Assembly: GCA_007136565.1 (NCBI GenBank)
Contig: SLGS01000114.1
Location: 1 to 6,969 of the forward strand
DNA from: Clostridia bacterium
GTDB lineage: Bacteria > Bacillota > Sulfobacillia > SLMV01
DNA length: 6,969 nt
Direction of reading: 5' to 3'
Position 1 is the stretch's first letter. Every line of letters starts with the position of its first letter. The notes under the pieces are model-generated. The model had not been told where the DNA came from and ran no database searches. It saw only the letters and a list, made by a program, of their open reading frames with translations. Below are positions 1 to 6,109 of this stretch, piece after piece. A program made the translations under genes and the position numbers.

Positions 1-269
1 TCGAGTTGGCCGAGGAGAATACTTCTCCCTCGATCGAACGATCGGTGCTGCTGAGGATGGGCTTTTCCGGAGAAGAGGCCGGTCGGATCGTGCAGGCCGT
101 CGAAGATCGCGGCTTCCTGGGCAAAGGGGCCGGCAACGTCGTCCTGAAGGCCGCGGAGGGCCTGGATGTCGACGTTCGAGAGGCGGGCCTCGACCTGGCC
201 CGGGGTTGTGGATGGGAAGTCGTAGAGGCGGCCTTCGCGGGAGGAGGTGCGACCGGTGCTGAAAGATGA
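1..269 (+). CDS. oraS: D-ornithine 4,5-aminomutase small subunit OraS (5'-partial)
   Basis: This is the small subunit of adenosylcobalamin/PLP-dependent D-ornithine 4,5-aminomutase, which partners OraE in moving the terminal amino group of D-ornithine to C4. The reading frame is open from the window edge (first full codon at position 3) to TGA at 267-269, giving 88 visible residues. The TTG at position 6 is an internal Leu codon, not a start: homology to clostridial OraS (about 120 aa, from memory) runs through it, so roughly 30 N-terminal residues are missing. Recognisable segments are NTSPSIERSVLLRMGFS, then GFLGKGAGNVVLKAA, then the VREAGLDLA helix; these match the conserved core of the family. 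The C-terminal tail after the conserved Gly-rich end (GGGATGAER) seems a few residues longer than in the clostridial protein. The 3' end overlaps the start of oraE, as expected for two subunits made in fixed ratio. Confidence 0.93.
   Translation, partial: ELAEENTSPSIERSVLLRMGFSGEEAGRIVQAVEDRGFLGKGAGNVVLKAAEGLDVDVREAGLDLARGCGWEVVEAAFAGGGATGAER
240..247 (+). promoter_or_regulatory. Ribosome binding site that decides the oraE start
   Basis: GGAGGAGG lies inside the 3' end of oraS. It is 8 nt upstream of the GTG at 256 but overlaps the alternative GTG at 247, so 256 is the better start for oraE. This is direct sequence reading; the preference follows normal Shine-Dalgarno spacing. Confidence 0.75.
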
Positions 270-2457
270 CGGTAAGCTGAACGTCGAAGCGATCCTCGAG
301 GATCTCGAGAATTATCGTCCCCGTCGAAGGGGATGGACCTGGAGAAAACCCGCGGAGGAAAAGTCAGTGGGACCCTTTACCTACAGGCAGATCTCCGAGC
401 CCATGGAGGATGGTATCCCCCTTCCGGCGGCGACGAGGAGTTTTGGAGGCATAGACCCCCAGCCCGAGTGCGTGATAACCACCGAAATAGCCTCCGGCCG
501 ATTCGAGGACGACCTGAGGCGCATGCGCATGGCCGCATGGCACGGGGCGGACCACCTCATGGTGATCAGGACGGCCGGGCAAAGCCACTTCGATGGTCTC
601 ATCGAGGGTACCCCGGAGGGCGTCGGCGGAATACCCATCACGCGAAAGCAAATCCGCGCGACTCGCAAGGCCCTGGATTTCATCGAGGACGAGGTGGGAC
701 GGCCCCTGAACTTCCACTCCTACGTTAGCGGCGTGGCCGGTCCGGAGATAGGGGTTCTCTTCGCCGAGGAGGGCATGAACGGGGCGCACCAGGATCCTCA
801 GTACAACGTCTTGTACCGGAATGTGAACATGGTCCGGTCCTTCGTTGACGCCGCCGTAGCCAAGTCGCTGATGTCGTGGGCGGGTATATTGCAGATCGAC
901 GGTGCCCACAACGCCAATGCCACCGCCCGCGAAGCCTGGAAGGTCATGCCCGAATTGCTGGTCCAACACGCCATCAACACCAGGTATTCGGAGGCGGTGG
1001 GGATGCCCAAGGAACTCATCGGTCTTTCCACGGTGCCGCCGACGGCTCCGCCCGCTCCCGCCGTGTACATGGATCTGCCCTATGCCGTCGCCCTGCGGGA
1101 GCTGTTCCCCGACTGTCGGATGCGCGCCCAGATGAACACGAGGTACATCGAGTCCGACACCAGGGAAGCCACGGTAACCCACGTGTTGAATCTCCTCGTC
1201 TCCCGACTGACCTCTGTCGACGTCCAAAGCACCATCACGCCCGACGAAGGCAGGAACGTGCCGTGGCATCATTTCAACGTGGCGGCCGTGGATACGGCCA
1301 AACAGGCGCTGCTGGGGATGGATGGCCTCCTGGATATGGTGGAGCTGAAAAGGGATGGCCCCCTGGCGGTCCACAAGCGGGAGATCATGGAGCGCGCGGT
1401 CCTCTTCATGGAGGAGATCCTAGAGGTCGGCGGGTATTTCGAGGCCGTGGCGCGGGGATACTTCGTGGATTCTGGCTACTATCCCGAGAGGAACGGAGAT
1501 GGGATAGCGCGCGATCCCGAGGGTGGAATCGCCGCGGGCAGCGTGGTCCCGAGGGATGAGGACTACGCCGCTCCCGTGTGCCATCATTTCGGGCACAACG
1601 CCCTCGAAACCGAGGGGGAAAACGGGCTCTGCGAAGGTTACGGGGGATGCACATTGTGCAATCCCGACAAGATAGTGTACGTGGACGAACTGGATCCCGA
1701 GGACAACGTGCACGAGAGGTTGCGGGAAAGCGTCGACGCCCGGGACTCGGGCCGCGTGAAACCGGAGGTGGAGTGGGCCGGTGACGGATGGCTCACCCTG
1801 AACATGATGATCCCGGCCCCCGAGGAGGTGGCCTACTACGCCGCCTTGCAAATGGCCGAAAGGATGGGTCTCGAGGCCCCCGAGGTCATTCATACCGGGG
1901 TGATGCAACCGGCGGAGGGTACCTACGTGGAACTGAAGGGGAGGTTACCCTTCGAAGTGGACACGTCGGAGCTGGTTATCCCCGAGAAGGAGGAATTGCT
2001 CTCCGAGGACGAAATCCGGCGAGCCATCGATGACGAACCCATGACCGTTGTGGCGGCGACTGTGGGTGAGGATGAGCACTCCGTAGGTATGCGCGAGATC
2101 ATCGATATCAAGCACGGCGGCCTGGAGAAGTTCGGCATCGATTGCGTCTACCTCGGTACATCGGTGCCGGTGGACAAGGCTATCGACGCTGCCATCGAGA
2201 CCGACGCCTCCGCCATCCTCATCAGCACGATAATCACTCATTCCGACGTTCACAGGAAGAATATGCAGAGGCTCGATCAGCTGGCGCGAGAAAAGGGCAT
2301 CCGCGACGAAGTTGTCCTGGTCGCCGGCGGAACGCAGGTAACCGACGACCTGGCCCGGGAGGCCGGGCTGGATGCGGGATTCGGAAGGGGTACCACCGGC
2401 CACGACGTCGCCAGCGTGCTCATAAGACATCGTACCGAGGAGCGAGACCGTGGGTGA
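256..2457 (+). CDS. oraE: D-ornithine 4,5-aminomutase large (AdoCbl/PLP) subunit OraE
   Basis: This is the catalytic subunit of D-ornithine 4,5-aminomutase, a cytosolic radical enzyme that turns D-ornithine into (2R,4S)-2,4-diaminopentanoate in ornithine fermentation. It is 733 aa from GTG 256 (736 from GTG 247), the usual family length. Numbering from 256, residues about 1-400 form the PLP-binding TIM barrel, about 470-560 the dimerisation region, and about 593-730 the B12-binding Rossmann domain. The B12 motif DEHSVG supplies the lower-axial His608. Lys619 lies 11 residues later and matches the PLP Schiff-base lysine; the same 11-residue spacing is known for H618/K629 of the Clostridium sticklandii enzyme. 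LIST around Ser657 and the AGGTQ turn (Gly691-Gly692) complete the B12 site. Glu77, His218-Asn219, Arg290 and Glu331 appear to match active-site residues described in that enzyme (alignment by eye). The gene overlaps oraS by 14 nt and the next gene by 8 nt. No key residue is missing, so it should be active. Confidence 0.96.
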   Translation: MLKDDGKLNVEAILEDLENYRPRRRGWTWRKPAEEKSVGPFTYRQISEPMEDGIPLPAATRSFGGIDPQPECVITTEIASGRFEDDLRRMRMAAWHGADHLMVIRTAGQSHFDGLIEGTPEGVGGIPITRKQIRATRKALDFIEDEVGRPLNFHSYVSGVAGPEIGVLFAEEGMNGAHQDPQYNVLYRNVNMVRSFVDAAVAKSLMSWAGILQIDGAHNANATAREAWKVMPELLVQHAINTRYSEAVGMPKELIGLSTVPPTAPPAPAVYMDLPYAVALRELFPDCRMRAQMNTRYIESDTREATVTHVLNLLVSRLTSVDVQSTITPDEGRNVPWHHFNVAAVDTAKQALLGMDGLLDMVELKRDGPLAVHKREIMERAVLFMEEILEVGGYFEAVARGYFVDSGYYPERNGDGIARDPEGGIAAGSVVPRDEDYAAPVCHHFGHNALETEGENGLCEGYGGCTLCNPDKIVYVDELDPEDNVHERLRESVDARDSGRVKPEVEWAGDGWLTLNMMIPAPEEVAYYAALQMAERMGLEAPEVIHTGVMQPAEGTYVELKGRLPFEVDTSELVIPEKEELLSEDEIRRAIDDEPMTVVAATVGEDEHSVGMREIIDIKHGGLEKFGIDCVYLGTSVPVDKAIDAAIETDASAILISTIITHSDVHRKNMQRLDQLAREKGIRDEVVLVAGGTQVTDDLAREAGLDAGFGRGTTGHDVASVLIRHRTEERDRG
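2437..2442 (+). promoter_or_regulatory. Ribosome binding site of the MutL/GlmL-like gene
   Basis: GAGGAG is embedded in the last codons of oraE, 7 nt before the GTG start at 2450. It supports the non-ATG start and the 8-nt gene overlap. Confidence 0.6.
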
Positions 2458-3820
2458 CTCCAGGCGAGTGGAGGCGCTGGTGGCGGAGATAGGTAGCACT
2501 ACCACCGTCGTCAGCGCCTTCGACGGTATCTCCCGGGGTCGGGGTCTACTGCTGGGCCAGGGAGCCGGCCCGACTACCGTGGACCGCGGCGACGTCGTCG
2601 AAGGCCTCGACGCGGCCATCGACGACTTGCGCGCGTCGCTGGGCGTCCAAGAACTCCGGTGGGACAGGTTCCTCGCCTGCTCGAGCGCCGCCGGCGGCCT
2701 TCAGATGACGGTGCACGGGTTGGTTTACGACATGACCGTCAAGGCGGCCAACGAAGCCGCCCTCGGCGCCGGCGCTGTGGTGCGCACGGTGACGGCCGGG
2801 GACATGACCGACTCCGATCTGGAGGGGGTCCTCGAGATAGGCCCATCCATCATGCTTCTGGCCGGGGGCGTGGATTACGGAGAACGCGACACGGTGATCG
2901 CCAACGCCAAGAAACTGGCCTCTTTGAACCTCGATGTGCCCGTGATATACGCGGGCAACGTCGCCGCCCGCGCGGAGGTCGAGGCCGCCCTGGGGGATCG
3001 CGTCCACGTCGTGCCAAACGTCTATCCGCGCATCGACCAACTCGACATCGAACCGACTCGATCCGAGATCCAGCGAATCTTCGAGCACCACATCGTCAGG
3101 GCTCCGGGAATGTCCCGGGTTCGCGAGCTGATCTCAGGGGAAATCATGCCGGTGCCGGGTGCCGTGATGAAGGGGGCCGAGTGCCTCAGGGAGCGGATCG
3201 GCGATCTGCTGGCCATCGACGTGGGCGGCGCCACCACCGATGTCCACTCGGTCACGGAGGGATCCGAGGAGATCTCCCGCATACTCGTGGCCCCCGAACC
3301 CATCTCCAAGAGGACCGTCGAGGGCGACTTGGGAGTTTACATCAATGCGCGCAACCTGGTGGATCGCATCGGGGAAGAGATCCTGTCTTCGGAGTTGGGT
3401 TTTTCCGTCGCCGAAAAGCTCGAGGATCTCGCTCCGGTCCCCGCCGATGAGCCCGGACGACGTCTCATCGCTCGATTGACCCGCGAGGCCGCGACCGTGG
3501 CCTTGGAAAGGCACGCGGGTAGGACGCGGCACCTGTTCGGACCCTCCGGCAGGATGACCGTAGCCGAGGGAAAGGATCTCAGCGAGGTTCGCTGGGTGAT
3601 CGGCACCGGAGGTGCTTTGACGCGCCTCGATGGGGGGAAAGATATTCTCCGAGAGGTCCTCGATCGTCCGCCGGCGACGAGCCTGTATCCGCGCAAAGCA
3701 CGGGTGTTAATCGACGGGGATTACATTATGGCCGCGGCGGGGATGCTGTCGAGGGTGAACGCGGAGGCGGCGTGTGACCTGCTGCAGAGGTCACTGGGGA
3801 TGGAGGAGGATTTATCTTGA
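2450..3820 (+). CDS. MutL/GlmL-family ASKHA ATPase, probable aminomutase reactivating factor
   Basis: This 456-residue protein belongs to the GlmL/MutL family that accompanies B12-dependent carbon-skeleton mutases and aminomutases; it is unrelated to the DNA-repair MutL. The family has an actin/Hsp70-type (ASKHA) nucleotide-binding fold. Visible motifs are phosphate-1 EIGSTTT (residues 13-19), phosphate-2 DVGGATTDV (257-265) with an acidic residue at each end of the motif, and the adenosine-site GTGGALT (385-391). Its place between oraE and orr, overlapping both, points to D-ornithine aminomutase as its client. The likely role is ATP-driven release of damaged cobalamin or protection of the mutase in the cytosol; this is inferred by analogy with reactivases of other B12 enzymes and is not shown by the sequence. 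The start is GTG with GAGGAG 7 nt upstream. Length and motifs are complete. A chaperone for another B12 enzyme encoded elsewhere is the main alternative. Confidence 0.88.
   Translation: MGDSRRVEALVAEIGSTTTVVSAFDGISRGRGLLLGQGAGPTTVDRGDVVEGLDAAIDDLRASLGVQELRWDRFLACSSAAGGLQMTVHGLVYDMTVKAANEAALGAGAVVRTVTAGDMTDSDLEGVLEIGPSIMLLAGGVDYGERDTVIANAKKLASLNLDVPVIYAGNVAARAEVEAALGDRVHVVPNVYPRIDQLDIEPTRSEIQRIFEHHIVRAPGMSRVRELISGEIMPVPGAVMKGAECLRERIGDLLAIDVGGATTDVHSVTEGSEEISRILVAPEPISKRTVEGDLGVYINARNLVDRIGEEILSSELGFSVAEKLEDLAPVPADEPGRRLIARLTREAATVALERHAGRTRHLFGPSGRMTVAEGKDLSEVRWVIGTGGALTRLDGGKDILREVLDRPPATSLYPRKARVLIDGDYIMAAAGMLSRVNAEAACDLLQRSLGMEEDLS
3802..3809 (+). promoter_or_regulatory. Ribosome binding site that supports the TTG start of orr
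   Basis: GGAGGAGG lies 7 nt upstream of TTG 3817, whose last two bases overlap the TGA of the preceding gene (TTGA). The strong site explains how a weak TTG codon can be used. Confidence 0.7.
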
Positions 3821-4893
3821 ATTACCCTTCGGTGGAAGTTCGACTGGATAAACTGGAACAAAATGCTGCGCACGTTTTGACAACGTGTTATAGGCACGAG
3901 ATAGAACCCACGGCCGTGACGAAGGTCGTTTCCGCCCATCCCGACCTGGTAAGAACACTTCATCGCACGGGTTTTAAGAGCATGGCGGACTCCCGACTCG
4001 GGAACCTGAGGTCCCTTCGCGAAAACGCCCCGGGGGTGCAGCTGGGATTGCTCCGATTACCCGCCATATCCCGGGCCCCGGAAGTAGTATCCCTGGCCGA
4101 TGTCAGTCTCAACAGCGAGATTGAAACGTTGCGCGCGCTGGATAGCGCCGCGGGGCAGAGGGGTATCAATCACGGGGCTGTCATCATGATAGACGTCGGT
4201 GACCTTCGCGAGGGGGTCTGGCCCGATGATGTGGAGGCCATCGGCGGGCAGCTGGCGGAATTGTCCAATATCGACGTCGTCGGAGTGGGCACTAACCTCG
4301 CCTGCTACGGCGGAGTGATACCGGGGCGGGAAAACATGGACGAACTCCTATCGGCCCGGGGGATCCTGGAGGCGGCCCTGGGGCGGAGGGTCCCCATGGT
4401 GTCCGCCGGAAACTCGGCGAACTGGACCATGCTCGAGGGCGGAGAGCTTCCGGCCGAGGTGAATAATCTCAGGTTGGGCGAGGTCATCTTCTTGGGTAAC
4501 GAGAGCGTCTACCGCCGACGAATCGAAGGGATGTATGGGGATGTGTTTACCCTCAAGGCCGAGATCATAGAGCTGAAGGTCAAGCCCTCGATGCCCATAG
4601 GTGAGCGCGGCCAGGATGCCTTCGGGAAGTCCCATGATTTCGAGGACAAAGGCGAGAGGTTGCGGGCCATAGCGGCCGTCGGACGCGCCGACGTTGAGCC
4701 GGAGGGGCTGGAACCCTGCGATCCCGGTATCGAAATACTGGGCGCCTCATCCGATCATCTGATATTGGACGTGGAGGATGCGGAGGAAGGTCCGGTCCTG
4801 GGGGATATCGTGAGTTTCACCGTGCGCGGGTACAGCGCACTACTTTACCTCTTCATGTCGCCATACGTGGATAAGATCATGGCGCAAGGCTGA
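3817..4893 (+). CDS. orr: Ornithine racemase (PLP-dependent, alanine racemase N-domain fold)
   Basis: This 358-residue fold-type III PLP enzyme belongs to the alanine/ornithine racemase family. In this setting it should convert L-ornithine to the D-ornithine used by OraSE. The N-terminal barrel begins with the PNP-type strand VEVRLDKLEQNA. Lys36 in AVTKVV is the expected Schiff-base lysine. GVGTNLACYGG (156-166), SAGNSAN (196-202) and RLGEVIFLG (219-227) form the cofactor and phosphate-binding loops typical of the family. A C-terminal beta domain follows, with the AIAAVGRADVE segment. The start is TTG, overlapping the preceding stop by 4 nt behind a strong ribosome binding site; translation from here gives the expected family length of about 350 residues. 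It is the last gene of the operon in view and is followed by only 27 bp before the convergent membrane-protein gene. The ornithine assignment rests mainly on context, because relatives racemise other amino acids. Confidence 0.9.
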   Translation: MNYPSVEVRLDKLEQNAAHVLTTCYRHEIEPTAVTKVVSAHPDLVRTLHRTGFKSMADSRLGNLRSLRENAPGVQLGLLRLPAISRAPEVVSLADVSLNSEIETLRALDSAAGQRGINHGAVIMIDVGDLREGVWPDDVEAIGGQLAELSNIDVVGVGTNLACYGGVIPGRENMDELLSARGILEAALGRRVPMVSAGNSANWTMLEGGELPAEVNNLRLGEVIFLGNESVYRRRIEGMYGDVFTLKAEIIELKVKPSMPIGERGQDAFGKSHDFEDKGERLRAIAAVGRADVEPEGLEPCDPGIEILGASSDHLILDVEDAEEGPVLGDIVSFTVRGYSALLYLFMSPYVDKIMAQG

Positions 4894-4920
4894 TGCGGAA
4901 GGTGGATTGGAAGATATCGC

Positions 4921-5367
4921 TCAGTCCGCGTCGCCCTGGTTGAAATTGGCCTCGCCCTCTCGACGATGCGAGGGGACGATGACTTCCGAGAGCAGGGCGC
5001 GGTAACCTATGAAACTGAGGCATGATATAGCGGCAATAGTGCCCAGCCTTCCACCGACCCCCGGATAGACCGAGTCGGATACCGCGAACAGCGTGCCGGC
5101 CATTATGGAGATGGCAGTCATGGGCAATATTCCGCCGCACTTCTCCCCGGACACCATGCCGGCGTAGGAGGCGGTCGTGGCGGCCAGGGCGAGTTGGGTG
5201 CCCAAATCTCCGAACAGGGCGGGGAAGACGAGCCCGGAGGCCAGGACGACAACCGCCGACCCCAGTACGCCCCCTCTACCCAGGTGAACGCTAACGATAT
5301 ACGCGGTTATTCCGCCCGCGATGGCGGCGGCCAGTATACCTACGAACTCCGGAGTGATCATGATCAA
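4921..5367 (-). CDS. Small integral-membrane protein, partner of the upstream homologue
   Basis: I do not recognise the family. The product is 148 aa and very hydrophobic, with about four membrane segments (roughly residues 7-27, 34-52, 56-75 and 80-98, with a further one near 109-125) and a charged C-terminal tail (SHRREGEANFNQGDAD) that probably lies in the cytoplasm. Conserved-looking motifs are SYAGM (67-71), GGILP (78-82) and GVGGRLGT (103-110). These recur in the same order, with the same SYAGM-to-GVGGR spacing, in the gene just upstream, so the two are probably diverged homologues. The start is uncertain: TTG at 5367 follows the upstream stop directly and has GGAG 5 nt away, while ATG at 5361 (146 aa) has GGAG 11 nt away. 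The gene is convergent to orr with a 27-bp gap. Transport of a substrate or ion is a guess from the membrane topology only. Confidence 0.8.
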   Translation of the reverse strand: MIMITPEFVGILAAAIAGGITAYIVSVHLGRGGVLGSAVVVLASGLVFPALFGDLGTQLALAATTASYAGMVSGEKCGGILPMTAISIMAGTLFAVSDSVYPGVGGRLGTIAAISCLSFIGYRALLSEVIVPSHRREGEANFNQGDAD

Positions 5368-5901
5368 TCACGCTCCAACCGTGAAAACCAGTGCTGCCGT
5401 CATCAGTACGGCGGCGGCGGCGGTCGTACCGCCCTTGCCACCTATTCCACCAAATATGGGTACCGTAGCCACCACGATTATCCCGGCCAGGCTCCCGGCG
5501 ATCAGCGCCGTCCCCAGGGTTGGCAGAACGAAGTTCGCCGACATACCCGCGAAGGAGGCCGCGTAGGCGGCGCCGGCCAGATCGTTTGGAAGTGTAACGC
5601 CGGCGATGACGCCGATGAGGCCACTGGCGATCATTGCGCCATAGCCCAGCTCATGGTTGATGAACCAGGTCAGGCCCGCGGCGCCGATGGTGGCGAGCAT
5701 GGTATAGATAATTCTGTTTTTCGACATTATTTGGGGTTCGGGGCAAGCAACCAGGTGTTTTGACAGGCCCAGGAGGTACCCGATCGCAATCAGCGCGACG
5801 GGTATCAACCACATGGATTGCCCGGTCAGGGCCGCGAAGACCAAAAAACCCATCCCGGTAGCGATATATACGGTCCATCCACCGAGTTTGAGTCCACCCA
5901 T
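5368..5901 (-). CDS. Integral-membrane protein with glycine-rich C-terminal motifs, unknown family
   Basis: I do not recognise the family. The product is 177 aa, with two N-terminal hydrophobic segments (about 9-27 and 30-46), a short polar loop (48-63, containing Cys53 and charged residues), then membrane segments near 64-81, 87-104, 110-127, 128-147 and 160-175. The C-terminal part carries SFAGM (116-120), VLPTLGTA (125-132) and GGIGGKGGT (151-159), matching motifs in the downstream 148-aa protein. The smaller protein lacks the two N-terminal segments. The ATG at 5901 has GGAGG 6 nt upstream, a convincing start, and a promoter-like element lies some 56 nt further up. The stop is immediately followed by the start region of the second gene, so they should be co-translated and may assemble together. 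A two-subunit carrier is possible; no substrate can be read from the sequence. Confidence 0.82.
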   Translation of the reverse strand: MGGLKLGGWTVYIATGMGFLVFAALTGQSMWLIPVALIAIGYLLGLSKHLVACPEPQIMSKNRIIYTMLATIGAAGLTWFINHELGYGAMIASGLIGVIAGVTLPNDLAGAAYAASFAGMSANFVLPTLGTALIAGSLAGIIVVATVPIFGGIGGKGGTTAAAAVLMTAALVFTVGA

Positions 5902-5906
5902 GGCGT

Positions 5907-5912
5907 CCCTCC
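5907..5912 (-). promoter_or_regulatory. Ribosome binding site of the 177-aa membrane protein gene
   Basis: On the minus strand GGAGGG sits 5 nt before the ATG at 5901 (the GGAGG core is 6 nt away). It fixes this start with good confidence. Confidence 0.6.
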
Positions 5913-5929
5913 ATCCGTTGCTCGACCCG

Positions 5930-5951
5930 AGGAAATATAGTCAACTTTCCT
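5930..5951. repeat. Small inverted repeat at the predicted transcription start
   Basis: AGGAAA (5930-5935) and TTTCCT (5946-5951) form a 6-bp perfect inverted repeat with a 10-nt centre, right at the predicted start site of the membrane-protein operon. It could be an operator half-site pair or a 5' hairpin in the mRNA. It is short enough to occur by chance. Confidence 0.3.
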
Positions 5952-5956
5952 TGTGA

Positions 5957-5985
5957 AGGATAGCACAATCGGCAACGGGCATCAA
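5957..5985 (-). promoter_or_regulatory. Candidate sigma-70-type promoter of the membrane-protein operon
   Basis: Read on the minus strand, TTGATG (5980-5985) and TATCCT (5957-5962) are separated by exactly 17 nt. Each matches the -35/-10 consensus at four of six positions. The predicted start site is near 5950, giving a leader of about 50 nt before the ATG at 5901. The surrounding 70 bp are clearly more AT-rich than the genes on either side. This is a pattern match only. Confidence 0.45.
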
Positions 5986-6066
5986 GGGTATTCGTAATGA
6001 CCCGCACATTTCGCTTGGTGTGGCACTCGTGGTGTCCGGATGGGGAAAGGGGTGGAGATCGCGGGT

Positions 6067-6101
6067 CGCGGAGGGGTCCGGGGATGCCGAACCCCTCCGC
6101 G
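6067..6101 (-). terminator. Strong hairpin after the formate dehydrogenase gene, without a T-tract
   Basis: GCGGAGGGGT (6068-6077) and its exact complement ACCCCTCCGC (6091-6100) form a 10-bp GC-rich stem, extended by a C-G pair at 6067/6101. An inner CGG/CCG pairing (6079-6081 with 6087-6089) is possible. It begins 8 nt past the stop of the formate dehydrogenase gene in the direction of its transcription. No T-run follows on the minus strand, so it is not a canonical intrinsic terminator; it may stabilise the mRNA 3' end or work with another factor. Confidence 0.55.
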
Positions 6102-6109
6102 GGAGTGGG

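Larger units (their letters stand above)
5902..6109. other. Intergenic region between formate dehydrogenase and membrane-protein operon
   Basis: These 208 bp separate two minus-strand genes. They hold the 10-bp hairpin next to the formate dehydrogenase stop, an AT-richer stretch with the candidate promoter, and the leader of the membrane-protein operon. I see no convincing small gene: the plus-strand frames here run on into the antisense of the formate dehydrogenase gene. Confidence 0.6.

Noticed and set aside
6..8. TTG as the start of oraS
   Set aside because: Homology to OraS continues upstream of this codon to the window edge, and no ribosome binding site can be seen, so the gene is truncated rather than short.
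247..249. GTG 247 as the oraE start
   Set aside because: It overlaps its own ribosome binding site; GTG 256 has ideal 8-nt spacing. The difference is only three residues, so it cannot be fully excluded.
364..1374. Long minus-strand open frame (336 codons) opposite oraE
   Set aside because: It lies entirely antisense to a well-conserved gene, its translation is His/Gly/Arg/Val-rich without family motifs, and such frames are common opposite GC-rich genes.
1945..2619. Minus-strand open frame of 224 codons across the oraE/ATPase junction
   Set aside because: It is antisense to two real genes with intact motifs, and its composition (Ser/Arg/Pro-rich start) looks like a shadow.
2659..3450. Plus-strand frame of 263 codons inside the ATPase gene
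   Set aside because: The product is extremely Arg/Gly-rich, a typical +1 frame artefact of GC-rich coding DNA; the ATPase frame carries all conserved motifs.
2450..3820. DNA mismatch repair MutL
   Set aside because: The name is shared only. The ASKHA motifs (EIGSTTT, DVGGATTDV, GTGGALT) and B12-mutase context identify the GlmL-type family, and GHKL ATPase motifs are absent.
5194..5763. Plus-strand frame of 189 codons opposite the two membrane genes
   Set aside because: It spans the antisense of two hydrophobic proteins, gives a low-complexity polar product (Gly/Gln/Arg/Asp) and has no clear ribosome binding site.
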